DNA of 64,000 nucleotides from CAVYXA01 sp963846775 (GTDB lineage: Bacteria; Verrucomicrobiota; Verrucomicrobiia; Chthoniobacterales; UBA10450). Within the stretch, counting starts at the first letter, position 1. Each line of letters begins with the position of its first letter. Of this stretch, positions 57,261 to 64,000 are shown piece by piece. The notes below the pieces were generated by a model. It worked only from the letters and a program-made list of their open reading frames with translations, did no database searches and was not told the DNA's origin. Both the position numbers and the translations under genes were made by a program. Where the stretch lies: NCBI GenBank assembly GCA_963846775.1, contig CAWJXB010000002.1, forward strand, positions 1 to 64,000, written 5' to 3'.

Positions 57261-58886
57261 TCAAAAATCCGCCCACAGACGGAAGGTGACTCGGAAATCG
57301 AGCGCGGCAGTCTGGATTTGTCCGATTAATGGCAGGGCCGCATCGACCGATCCGTTGAAGTGATTGCGAAAACGAATGTGCGAGCCGCTACCGATGCTGG
57401 CCAGCGCGAACGTCGAATCCTGTTGCGGCAACGGGTCGATCAAATCAAGAAAACCGCCGTCAGCAAAAACGTAAAACCGCCATTCATTGGCCTCGGTGCC
57501 TAACGAGGCGAGCAGAGACGGACTTCGCAGTTCGATTGTTCCAACAAACCCATTATCGCCCAGCGTCTCCGCCTCGAGATAACCGCGCACCGTCGCCAGG
57601 CCACCGCCGGCGAATTGTTCGCTGTTGACCAATGGTTGATCTGAAACCTGGCCCTGAATTTTTCCAAACACCTGCAAACCCCCCGGCAAATCGCGCTGAT
57701 GAGAAAGGTCGCTGCGCAAATAGATGAAATTATCGCCCGCCTTGAACCGGTTGAGGTCGAATTCCTCCACATCGCTGCCGAGCCCGCTGATATGAAACGT
57801 CAGGCCAACGTCCGCAGTGGTGATCGAGCTCTTTTTCGCCCAGGTGGCGGTGTAGTTCGCGCTCAACGGGTAATAGGTTACCGGCGTCTCCACCATTTGG
57901 CCGGCGATGGTCAGGTCTTGAATGAAATGCTTGTAATCGAAGCCCAGCGTTAACGAGTGAAAGAAATCATTCAGCTGCGGGAACGTGATAATGGCGCGGG
58001 CGCCGACAATCTCGCCGCGGCCAGCCACATCGGTCGAGCCGAGCGTCGAGACATTCGAATCTTGTTTGATGCCCTGGGCGAGAAGCGTGAGCCAGCTGGG
58101 ATCGGCAAATCGCACGACGTAGTAGCCGGAAAAGACGCGCGCTTCTTTCGTATCCTCGGGTGAAATTTGGACGCTCCCGCCGATGGAATGACCGAGTTGC
58201 CAGAGATTGTTGTAACTCAGCGACGCGTTGAGACGCAGGGGCGGCGTGTCGGCGCTGTAGCGATTATTTAATTCCAGGCTGCCGTGTAACGGAAACGTGT
58301 CCGCCACGGTAAGATCGACATCGACCGTTCCCGGCAGGACGCCGGCCTTGAGCGACGGCGTGATCCGTCGATCCGGCCATCGATTCAACGAAACAATATC
58401 ACGCGTAACGTCGTTAAAATCAGGCACCCTGCCCTCCGCCAGCGACGGCGCGCTGCCCTTGATTTTCGAAAGCGAATAGTAACGCGAGCCGTGGACGCGC
58501 AACCGCCCGACGGTGCTCTCGACTACTTTCAAGACGACAACGCCATGGGCGCCTTGTTGCGGTGGCACCTGCACGGAAACGGTCTGAAAACCTTTTGCTT
58601 GATAGGCTTTTTCCAGTGCGGCACGGGCTTGTTCGACATCTTCCGGCCCGCGCGCTGGTCCGAGGAACGGATAAACCGCGTTCTCGATCTCGGTCTTGGT
58701 CAGATGATGCGCTCCAACGACCCGATATTGCTTGATAAAAAGCGACCCGATTGCGGGCATGGTTTCAACTGCCAAGCAGTGCAGGCGGCTGAGCAAAAAC
58801 AGGATCGAGATCGTCCCCAAAATGCGTCCCGCCCCGCGCCGATTTCGCCTGGCCGAAGAAAAAAAATCATGTCCGAGAGGTCGCAC
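57261..58886 (-). CDS. TpsB-type outer-membrane transporter (ShlB/FhaC family)
   Basis: The 541-residue protein has a long signal peptide, a POTRA domain (about 50-120; YRVVGAHHLTKTEIENAVYPF), a second POTRA-like part (VVESTVGRLRVHGSRYYS) and a barrel of alternating strands (GSLELNNRYSADTPPLRLNASLSYNN). The FxxG/VRGY motif appears as ATVRGYLEAETLGD, and the last residue is Phe (LWADF). It secretes the giant TpsA-like protein at the other end of the operon. It is the first gene, divergent from the response regulator with a 186-base intergenic segment, which would contain both promoters. Confidence 0.88.
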   Translation of the reverse strand: MRPLGHDFFSSARRNRRGAGRILGTISILFLLSRLHCLAVETMPAIGSLFIKQYRVVGAHHLTKTEIENAVYPFLGPARGPEDVEQARAALEKAYQAKGFQTVSVQVPPQQGAHGVVVLKVVESTVGRLRVHGSRYYSLSKIKGSAPSLAEGRVPDFNDVTRDIVSLNRWPDRRITPSLKAGVLPGTVDVDLTVADTFPLHGSLELNNRYSADTPPLRLNASLSYNNLWQLGHSIGGSVQISPEDTKEARVFSGYYVVRFADPSWLTLLAQGIKQDSNVSTLGSTDVAGRGEIVGARAIITFPQLNDFFHSLTLGFDYKHFIQDLTIAGQMVETPVTYYPLSANYTATWAKKSSITTADVGLTFHISGLGSDVEEFDLNRFKAGDNFIYLRSDLSHQRDLPGGLQVFGKIQGQVSDQPLVNSEQFAGGGLATVRGYLEAETLGDNGFVGTIELRSPSLLASLGTEANEWRFYVFADGGFLDLIDPLPQQDSTFALASIGSGSHIRFRNHFNGSVDAALPLIGQIQTAALDFRVTFRLWADF

Positions 58887-59072
58887 CCGCTCATTATGCG
58901 GTTGCGCCGAGTGCTCTCAAGGCGCTGGTGGTTACATTTCTGCGTCGAAATGTGACAACCAGGTTACGCCGCGAAAACGTCACTTAATTTTAACAAAACC
59001 GTAACGCAATTGACATGTTGACGTGCTTAGTATCGGCGGAGCCTTAACGACTAAGCTCGGCCCGCAAACTTC

Positions 59073-59849
59073 ATGAAACAGCCTAACGCCTTAATGCACG
59101 ACCCTTTCCCTGTCACAACGGATCGACGCAGCGGTTTCGCCCTGCGCGCGCCTGCGCAAACGAAGTCGAGCAAGAACATTCTCATTATCGAGGATGAACA
59201 GGACGTGATCGATTTGCTCGCGCTTCATCTTCTGAAAGACACATCGTACATCATTTCCACTGCGACGAGCGGCGTGGCCGGTTTGGAAAAAGCCCGGGCC
59301 GAACTGCCCTGGATGATCATTCTCGACCTGATGCTGCCAGAAATGTCGGGCACGGAAATCTGCCGGATTCTCAAGGCCGACGCCGTCACCCGCCACATTC
59401 CCATCATCATGTTAACGGCTAAAGCGAGCGAGGCCGATCGCGTCGCCGGATTCGAACTCGGCGCGGATGATTACGTCACCAAACCGTTTAGCCCACGCGA
59501 AGTGATTCTGCGCATTAAGTCCATTGAGCGCCGGCGTGCCACTGAAGTGATCGACGAAAAATTGAAGGTCGGAACCATCACACTCGACCCGGTTCGGCAC
59601 CACGTGACCGCTGCGGGGAAAGCCGTTCGGCTAACGACAGCGGAATTCAAACTGCTGACGATGCTGATGAAAAAACCGGGTCGCCTGCTCTCACGCGAGA
59701 TGCTTCTGACCGGAGCGTGGGGATACGAGACATTGATCAACACCCGAACGGTGGACACACACGTCCGTCGCCTGCGCCACAAGCTCGGCAAGGCCGCCGG
59801 CACCATCGAGACAGTCCGGGGCTTCGGCTATCGAATGCGGCAGGATTGA
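59073..59849 (+). CDS. OmpR/PhoB-type response regulator
   Basis: The 258-residue protein has a receiver domain with acidic pocket E40/D41, phosphoacceptor D85 (IILDLMLPEMSG) and switch Lys137, and a C-terminal winged HTH (VDTHVRRLRHKLG). About 34 residues precede the receiver, with several possible starts. No histidine kinase gene is adjacent, which makes it an orphan in this window. Divergent placement relative to the TPS/TonB operon suggests that it regulates it. The stop is 11 bases before the tRNA-Val 3'-end repeat. Confidence 0.85.
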   Translation: MKQPNALMHDPFPVTTDRRSGFALRAPAQTKSSKNILIIEDEQDVIDLLALHLLKDTSYIISTATSGVAGLEKARAELPWMIILDLMLPEMSGTEICRILKADAVTRHIPIIMLTAKASEADRVAGFELGADDYVTKPFSPREVILRIKSIERRRATEVIDEKLKVGTITLDPVRHHVTAAGKAVRLTTAEFKLLTMLMKKPGRLLSREMLLTGAWGYETLINTRTVDTHVRRLRHKLGKAAGTIETVRGFGYRMRQD

Positions 59850-60173
59850 ATGCGTTTGCGATCGTGCGCGGTAGAGGGTTCGAACCCCCGCCCGCAACGC
59901 TTCGCGTAGCAATGCGGGCGCGGTCTGACCTCGATTCTCTGACAGCCGCCGCTTTAAATACGCTCGGCCGAATCCTGTCTTAAGTTGCTTCTCGCGCAGC
60001 CGGGCTTTCACTTCGGAACGACATGCCTCGTAATACTCCAAGGTTACAGGCAGTCGATGGGCGGTCGCGGATACTTGCCCAGCGCAGTGCTGCGCGAGTC
60101 GCTCGCGCAGGTCAACGGTCGAACCGACATATAGATCACCATCACGACATCTCAGGACATAGGTGTAAAACAT
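59691..60173 (-). CDS. GIY-YIG nuclease, domain followed by readthrough
   Basis: The ATG at 60173 lies 16 bases downstream of the tRNA-Val 3' end. Residues 1-78 form a complete GIY-YIG domain of the UvrC-intron endonuclease type: FYTYVLRC, LYVGSTVDLRERLAQH, and LREKQLKTGFGRAYLKRRL with the expected basic residues. The catalytic Tyr pair and Arg are kept, but the usual catalytic Glu is not obvious. From about residue 80 the frame passes through the second tRNA-Val 3' copy and then runs antisense to the response regulator gene, so those 80 residues are not a domain and the original stop seems to be lost. It may be a mini-mobile cassette. Confidence 0.7.
   Translation of the reverse strand: MFYTYVLRCRDGDLYVGSTVDLRERLAQHCAGQVSATAHRLPVTLEYYEACRSEVKARLREKQLKTGFGRAYLKRRLSENRGQTAPALLREALRAGVRTLYRARSQTHSILPHSIAEAPDCLDGAGGLAELVAQATDVCVHRSGVDQCLVSPRSGQKHLA
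59861..59886 (-). repeat. tRNA-Val 3'-end copy (att-like direct repeat)
   Basis: The 26 bases are identical to 60187-60212, covering the 3' T arm, acceptor 3' strand and four bases beyond the mature end (CGAT). The copies lie in direct orientation on the two sides of the GIY-YIG gene, 326 bases apart. Confidence 0.85.
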
Positions 60174-60189
60174 GACGGGAGCAAAATCG

Positions 60190-60261
<72 letters not shown>

Positions 60262-60280
60262 GAGAAGAGAGTGAAATAGT

Positions 60281-60301
60281 GATCAGCGATCAGCGATCAG
60301 T
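60281..60301. repeat. heptanucleotide repeat GATCAGC, three units
   Basis: Three tandem units (complement CTGATCG) lie between tRNA-Val and the palindromic element. On the complementary strand they fit the CTGAYNN consensus of the arrays inside fdhB and the TMTC gene. Confidence 0.75.
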
Positions 60302-60342
60302 CAAGGCTGCGGCAGGAACTGGCGGTCTTGCCAACTATCTTC

Positions 60343-60412
60343 TGTAGCGGCGGTCTGAGACCGCCGCCATAATCCAGCCTGAAGTTTGCGACGGTTACGG
60401 ACGGCCGCTACA
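60343..60412. repeat. TGTAG...CTACA palindromic element, copy 3
   Basis: It begins TGTAGCGGCGGTCTGAGACC, forming an immediate hairpin GGCGGTCTGAGACCGCCGCC, and ends GGCCGCTACA. It is 12 bases beyond the end of the HTH-receiver gene and could act as its terminator. Confidence 0.65.
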
Positions 60413-60424
60413 AGCAAAAGCGAA

Positions 60425-60976
60425 TCACGCGGCCAGCTTGACCGCGTCTTTGTGCCCAAGAATTCGGACGGTTTCCTTTAACTGTTCGACTTTCAGCGGT
60501 TTCTTCAACACCGTGATCGGACCCTTCGCCAAAATCCGATCCAGCATCTCGCTGTCGGGGTAGCCCGTGATGATGACGATCGGGCAATGCGGTTGGGACT
60601 TCTTTGACGCTTCGTAAACATCGTCGGCCGGACCGTCGGGCAACTTTAGATCGAGAAAAATCAGGTCGAACTTTTGTTTCTCGAGCACGGCGAGCGCCTC
60701 CTTGACCGTGCCGACAACGACGCGGCTAAACCCAATTTTCTTGAGAAAAATCCGGAAGAGATTTTGCAGGCTTTCGTCGTCATCGACGACGAGGACCGTT
60801 GGCTGGCCGGACTGATCCTCTTTGAGAATGTCTTTGTCGAGCGAGCTTTTTTTGATACGCCAGCGGCCACCGATCTGAATGGCGGGGAGTTGCCCGCGCT
60901 GGACGAGATAATAAACGGTGGGCAACGGTATCCGGAGATACTTGGCTGTTTCCTTGACCGTGAGCAGATTATGCAT
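60425..60976 (-). CDS. excisionase-type HTH fused to a receiver domain
   Basis: The 183-residue protein begins with a MerR/excisionase-like winged HTH (MHNLLTVKETAKYLRIPLPT, with TVYYLVQRGQLPAIQIGGRWR) and continues, after a 12-residue linker, with a full receiver domain: acidic D65-D67, phosphoacceptor D109 (LIFLDLKLPDG), Thr137 and Lys158. The DNA-binding part comes first, opposite to most response regulators. It probably binds DNA in a phosphorylation-dependent way. No kinase is adjacent. The promoter region upstream (60977-61100) is AT-rich. Confidence 0.8.
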   Translation of the reverse strand: MHNLLTVKETAKYLRIPLPTVYYLVQRGQLPAIQIGGRWRIKKSSLDKDILKEDQSGQPTVLVVDDDESLQNLFRIFLKKIGFSRVVVGTVKEALAVLEKQKFDLIFLDLKLPDGPADDVYEASKKSQPHCPIVIITGYPDSEMLDRILAKGPITVLKKPLKVEQLKETVRILGHKDAVKLAA

Positions 60977-61220
60977 GTCGAGAAAACATCAAGTTCAGCC
61001 GAATTGGGCAAGACAATTTCACTTTACAATCATTATAAATTTTAGAATCGATGTCAATATATTGTTAGAAGGGCCAAATTGGGCGAAATCCGAGGGTTGC
61101 GCGCTCTTTTGGAGAATAAGAAGGAACATTGAGCGTTCTCTTGGAGGAGAATGCCTGGCTCTAAGACAAGAGGATGGCCGACATAGAGCCAACCGCGTCT
61201 CAGAGCGCGATTTTTACCTT

Positions 61221-61652
61221 ATGAGCGTGCAAGTTTATGGTTGTAATCATGTTGCCATCGAGGTGGACGACATCGACAGGGCGGTCAAATTTTACCAGGA
61301 TGTTTTCAATTTGGAAAAACTCGATCGCGGCGAAGGCGATGCGTTTTTCAAACTGGGCGAACATCAGTTTCTCGCCGTTTTCGAAGTGGAGAAAGTCAAG
61401 CCGGCGAACATGCGGCATTTCGGAATCATGGTCCGCGATGAGCAGCAGCTCGAGGAGGTGCGCAAGAAGCTGACTGGAAAATACAAACTGAAATTGGATC
61501 CACCGTTCCGCTGTGATTTTCGCGATCCGTGGGGGAACCGGATTCAAGTTGTCGATCTTCACGATGAATCGCTCATCTGGCTGATGCCATATCGCGAGGT
61601 GCAGAAGGTGGGGATCATATTTAAAGAAAGTCGAGCGGTCCGCGAGCTTTAG
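61221..61652 (+). CDS. VOC-family (glyoxalase/bleomycin resistance-like) protein
   Basis: From the ATG at 61221 (MSVQVYGCNHVAIEVDDIDRAVKFY) the 143-residue product shows two beta-alpha-beta-beta-beta modules: HVAIEVDDIDRAVKFYQDVF and, in the second half, FRDPWGNRIQVVDLH. Metal ligands His10 and Glu (in a typical pattern) fit a dioxygenase or lyase, but the substrate is unknown. A longer frame from 60918 includes improbable sequence and is rejected. It is 48 bases before the glycosyltransferase on the same strand. Confidence 0.75.
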   Translation: MSVQVYGCNHVAIEVDDIDRAVKFYQDVFNLEKLDRGEGDAFFKLGEHQFLAVFEVEKVKPANMRHFGIMVRDEQQLEEVRKKLTGKYKLKLDPPFRCDFRDPWGNRIQVVDLHDESLIWLMPYREVQKVGIIFKESRAVREL

Positions 61653-61700
61653 GCCAAAATGCGGTAGAGAAAGTGCTCCGTTGCTCTCGCATATTGCCGG

Positions 61701-62408
61701 ATGATTTCCTTTGTTGTTCCAGCATACAATGAGCAGCACGAACTGCCTGGGACATTGGCGGCGATTCGCGACGCTGCGGAAGATCGACCATTCGAAACCA
61801 TTGTGGTCGATGACGGATCGACGGACGCGACCGTTGCGGTCGCGGAACGCGCCGGGGCACGGGTGATCTCGATTAGCCGGCGCCACATTGCCGCTGCGCG
61901 AAATGCCGGCGGGCGCGCGGCCACCGGTGATATTCTGTTTTTTGTCGATGCGGATACGCGGATCAATCAGGCGCAGGTCGATGGCGCGATGGCGGCGTTG
62001 CAACGCGGATTCTCCGGAGGCAGCGCGCGCGTGGCGGTAGATGGTTTCGTGCCGCTCTGGGGCCGGATTTTCGTGCGCACATTTTGCGCGCTTTACTTCG
62101 GCCTCAACTTCGGAGCGGGTGCATTTCTTTTCACGACCCGACGGAACTTCGAAGTCATCGGCGGCTTCGACGAGCAATATTTCATCGGCGAAGAAGTTTA
62201 TTTCAGCCTAGCGTTGCGCAGGCTTGGCCGATTCAAAGTCTTGCGCGAGCCAGTGCTCACTTCAGGCCGGAAATTGCGGATGTACTCTGCGCGCGAAATC
62301 CTGACCCGCTCCTTCGCCATTATTATTCGCGGGCCGAGTGGCGCCCGCTCGCGCGGGCGACGGCTCGATCTCTGGTACCAGGGAAAACGCGAGAGTCCGC
62401 CGGGCTAG
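61701..62408 (+). CDS. family 2 glycosyltransferase
   Basis: The 235-residue enzyme begins MISFVVPAYNEQHELPGTL and has VVDDGSTDATVAVAER (nucleotide contact) and FFVDADTRIN (the DxD-type motif). An ED-type acceptor site is in GGFDEQYFIGEEVYFSL. There is no transmembrane segment of note, so the enzyme is cytosolic or peripheral. It transfers a sugar from a nucleotide donor; donor and acceptor are unknown. The C terminus is basic. It may supply glycans to the surface proteins coded nearby, but this is only proximity. Confidence 0.8.
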   Translation: MISFVVPAYNEQHELPGTLAAIRDAAEDRPFETIVVDDGSTDATVAVAERAGARVISISRRHIAAARNAGGRAATGDILFFVDADTRINQAQVDGAMAALQRGFSGGSARVAVDGFVPLWGRIFVRTFCALYFGLNFGAGAFLFTTRRNFEVIGGFDEQYFIGEEVYFSLALRRLGRFKVLREPVLTSGRKLRMYSAREILTRSFAIIIRGPSGARSRGRRLDLWYQGKRESPPG

Positions 62409-62446
62409 CGAATATCATCAACACGCTACGCTTAACCACCAACATC

Positions 62447-62608
62447 CAATCCGCCAAAGGACAGATCCGCCGCGGCGGACATTCAATTCTTCGTTGGGCG
62501 TTGAGCGTTGCGCGTTGCGCGCTGGTTCAGGCAGAATTGGATTGACAATCCAGCACGATATTTCGCGACCTTTATTATCTCTAATGAGATCCGTCCTTTG
62601 GCGGATTG
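62447..62608. repeat. inverted repeat with 21-base arms
   Basis: CAATCCGCCAAAGGACAGAT at 62447 and its inverted copy near 62588-62608 differ at one base and are separated by 120 bases. The inside contains a heptanucleotide run GCGTTGA/GCGTTGC at 62498-62525. The size and lack of coding sequence suggest a MITE-like or paired repeat. Confidence 0.55.
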
Positions 62609-62664
62609 TGTTGAATTTCACTTGGCCAAGCGATTGCGGTTGGCTGCGGCGGTCCGTAGCGGTG

Positions 62665-63759
62665 CTACGGATTCATCAGACTAAAGTACCAGCGGATGAA
62701 ATCTTCACCGAAAAACATCCAGGTCACCGCCCCAAAAGCGAGGTAGGGACCGAAAGGGAGTTTGGCCGACCAAACACGCTTACCCAGGATGAGGGTGAAC
62801 AACCCGACTAACGACCCGAGGAGCGAGCCGGCGAAAACACTAAACAACACCGCTCGCCATCCGAGGAACGCGCCAATGGCTGCGAGAAACTTCAGGTCAC
62901 CGCGGCCCATCGCTTCGCGCGGAATCTGGAGTTCGCGCGCGACTCCGGAAATTTCGGCCACGTCATCGAGCACGAAGGTCTCTCCTTCTACAGCGACACG
63001 ATTGTAATGAAACTCTAGCGTTACGCTTCCAAACTCGCGATGGTCGATCCTGACTTCATCGCATTCGAGTAACAGGCGATCGGTCTCGCGCGCGAAATAA
63101 TCGCTCCAAAGACTTTGTTCGCTGCCAACGACGAATTCGGCGTCATCGCTTTGACGTTTCCACGTGAATGGAGTCGGCGCGTCGAGCCGAACCCGCTTTT
63201 TGCCGAAGGCAATCTTCCCCGCTTCGAGGACGAGGAGGAGGATGACGTACCCGAGCGCCGCCGCCAGGAGCGACCGAATGCCAGCGGCCAGGCGCGAATC
63301 CGTTTTCATCAGTTCCGGGACCGCGACGCTGGCGCAGATTCCCGCAATCGTGCCGCCGATTGTGATCTGATCGGGAATGATGAAATGCTCCAGATCGACA
63401 AACGTGCCGACGATGAGGAGCGAAATGAAAACCCAATACACAAGCGCGATCGGCCACGGGAACGCCTGCCAGATGGCGAGAAAAAGCAACGCCGTGACGA
63501 GTTCCACGGCAAAATAACGAAACGCGATCCGCGCGCCGCACTTGGCACACCGGCCGCACAGCACGATCCAGCTCACCAGCGGCAAATTTTGGTGCCACGG
63601 AATCGGTTGTTTGCAGTTGGGACAAAACGAACGGCGCGGCTTGTTGATCGAGAGATCGAGTGGCAAGCGATAAATGCAGACGTTCAAGAACGATCCAATC
63701 GCCGCGCCGAAGACGAACGCGAAAAGGTCGAAAATGATCCGATAGCCCGCGTCGTTCAT
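62665..63759 (-). CDS. prepilin peptidase (A24 family, PilD-like) with internal insertion
   Basis: From the ATG at 63759 the 364-residue enzyme has the zinc-type cysteine pairs C46/C49 and C71/C74 (FCPNCK and CAKCGAR), the first catalytic aspartate in VDLEHFIIPD (D122) and the second in GRGDLK (D288), and eight or so helices. It cleaves and methylates type IV prepilins and pseudopilins. Residues 182-282 form a hydrophilic insertion between the two aspartates. The start overlaps the tatC stop (ATGA). Confidence 0.85.
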   Translation of the reverse strand: MNDAGYRIIFDLFAFVFGAAIGSFLNVCIYRLPLDLSINKPRRSFCPNCKQPIPWHQNLPLVSWIVLCGRCAKCGARIAFRYFAVELVTALLFLAIWQAFPWPIALVYWVFISLLIVGTFVDLEHFIIPDQITIGGTIAGICASVAVPELMKTDSRLAAGIRSLLAAALGYVILLLVLEAGKIAFGKKRVRLDAPTPFTWKRQSDDAEFVVGSEQSLWSDYFARETDRLLLECDEVRIDHREFGSVTLEFHYNRVAVEGETFVLDDVAEISGVARELQIPREAMGRGDLKFLAAIGAFLGWRAVLFSVFAGSLLGSLVGLFTLILGKRVWSAKLPFGPYLAFGAVTWMFFGEDFIRWYFSLMNP

Positions 63760-64000
63760 GATCCTGCCATGGTCGATCTTCGCCGCTCCATCAGCCACGC
63801 GATCCAGATGCAGCTTTCGTAGAGCAGGCACATGGGCAAACTCATCGCCAGCAGGGTGAGGATGTCGGGCGTTGGCGTGATAATCGTGGCCGCGATGAAG
63901 ATGAGGACAACGGCGTAGGGCCGGGTACGGGCCATGAATTTGTAAGTGATCAAGCCAAAGCGCACCAACGCCAGCACGACTACGGGTAGTTCAAAGGCCA
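63756..64000 (-). CDS. tatC: Sec-independent protein translocase TatC, C-terminal part
   Basis: The window begins this gene only at its end: 81 codons reading YKFMARTRPYAVVLIFIAA, TPTPDILTLLAMSLPMCLLYE and WLMERRRS. This is the last two helices of TatC, with the TPxPD loop before the final span. It is the core of the twin-arginine export channel. The 5' part lies beyond base 64000. Confidence 0.85.
   Translation of the reverse strand, partial: AFELPVVVLALVRFGLITYKFMARTRPYAVVLIFIAATIITPTPDILTLLAMSLPMCLLYESCIWIAWLMERRRSTMAGS

Noticed and set aside
59005..59035. Promoter TTGACA near 59010 for the response regulator
   Set aside because: The -35-like box is good but no -10 box at 16-18 bases could be found, so I do not annotate it.
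59691..59930. C-terminal half of the GIY-YIG ORF as a real domain
   Set aside because: It is a translation of tRNA-end repeat and of the antisense strand of the response regulator.
61200..62177. Minus-strand ORF of 325 residues
   Set aside because: It is antisense to two clear genes (VOC protein and glycosyltransferase) and has no domain; long antisense frames are common at this GC content.

Overview
The window is a high-GC bacterial chromosome segment, most likely from an uncultured soil member of the Verrucomicrobiota (order Chthoniobacterales or a relative). I infer this from a PEP-CTERM exported protein, HPxHVESVAW-type membrane/TPR proteins in tandem, an ExbB carrying an external DUF2341/LamG region, a giant haemagglutinin-repeat protein, sparse Shine-Dalgarno sequences and many small palindromic repeats. 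No rRNA or marker protein in the window proves the assignment.

Layout. 0.2-10 kb: tRNA-Leu, a pentameric ligand-gated channel homologue, two alpha/beta hydrolases, and an efflux operon (TolC-like, YtcA-like, HlyD-like, FUSC) followed by a di-haem cytochrome c peroxidase. 10.5-16.6 kb: one tightly overlapping respiratory operon, coxII-coxI-coxIII-ctaG-small subunit-Rieske-cytochrome b/c. 16.9-20.4 kb: small hypotheticals, a zinc-free MDR oxidoreductase, DoxX and a divergent LysR regulator. 21-26.4 kb: a formate dehydrogenase operon whose catalytic subunit has an in-frame UGA at the selenocysteine position, followed by a SECIS-like hairpin. 26.8-33.3 kb: an LpxH-like phosphoesterase, a repeat-rich 1.6 kb stretch, and exported proteins (two paralogues with different C-terminal sorting modules, and a periplasmic binding-like protein). 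33.4-40.4 kb: Sel1 repeats, an aquaporin-ArsC-DUF6428 arsenic cluster, and two TMTC-like TPR membrane proteins. 40.5-58.9 kb: the most striking region, one seven-gene operon encoding a TpsB transporter, an ExbB fusion, ExbD, TonB, a porin, a coiled-coil protein and a 3767-residue TpsA-type protein. 59-64 kb: a PhoB-like regulator, a GIY-YIG cassette bounded by copies of the tRNA-Val 3' end, an HTH-receiver fusion, VOC protein, glycosyltransferase, prepilin peptidase and the end of tatC.

How the genes may work together. The respiratory operon forms an electron chain from quinol through a bc complex with a tethered cytochrome c to a caa3-type oxidase; the formate dehydrogenase could feed quinol into it. 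The TPS/TonB operon looks like a dedicated cell-surface machine: TpsB exports the giant protein while ExbB-ExbD-TonB energise an outer-membrane partner, perhaps the co-encoded porin or TpsB itself (inference).

Quality caveat. Many conserved genes between about 3 and 26 kb, plus two near 30 and 37 kb, are interrupted by one-base frameshifts, while the 18 kb operon at 40.5-58.9 kb is uninterrupted. I annotate each broken gene over its full span and state where the frame changes; sequencing or assembly error is the simplest explanation, but real decay is not excluded.
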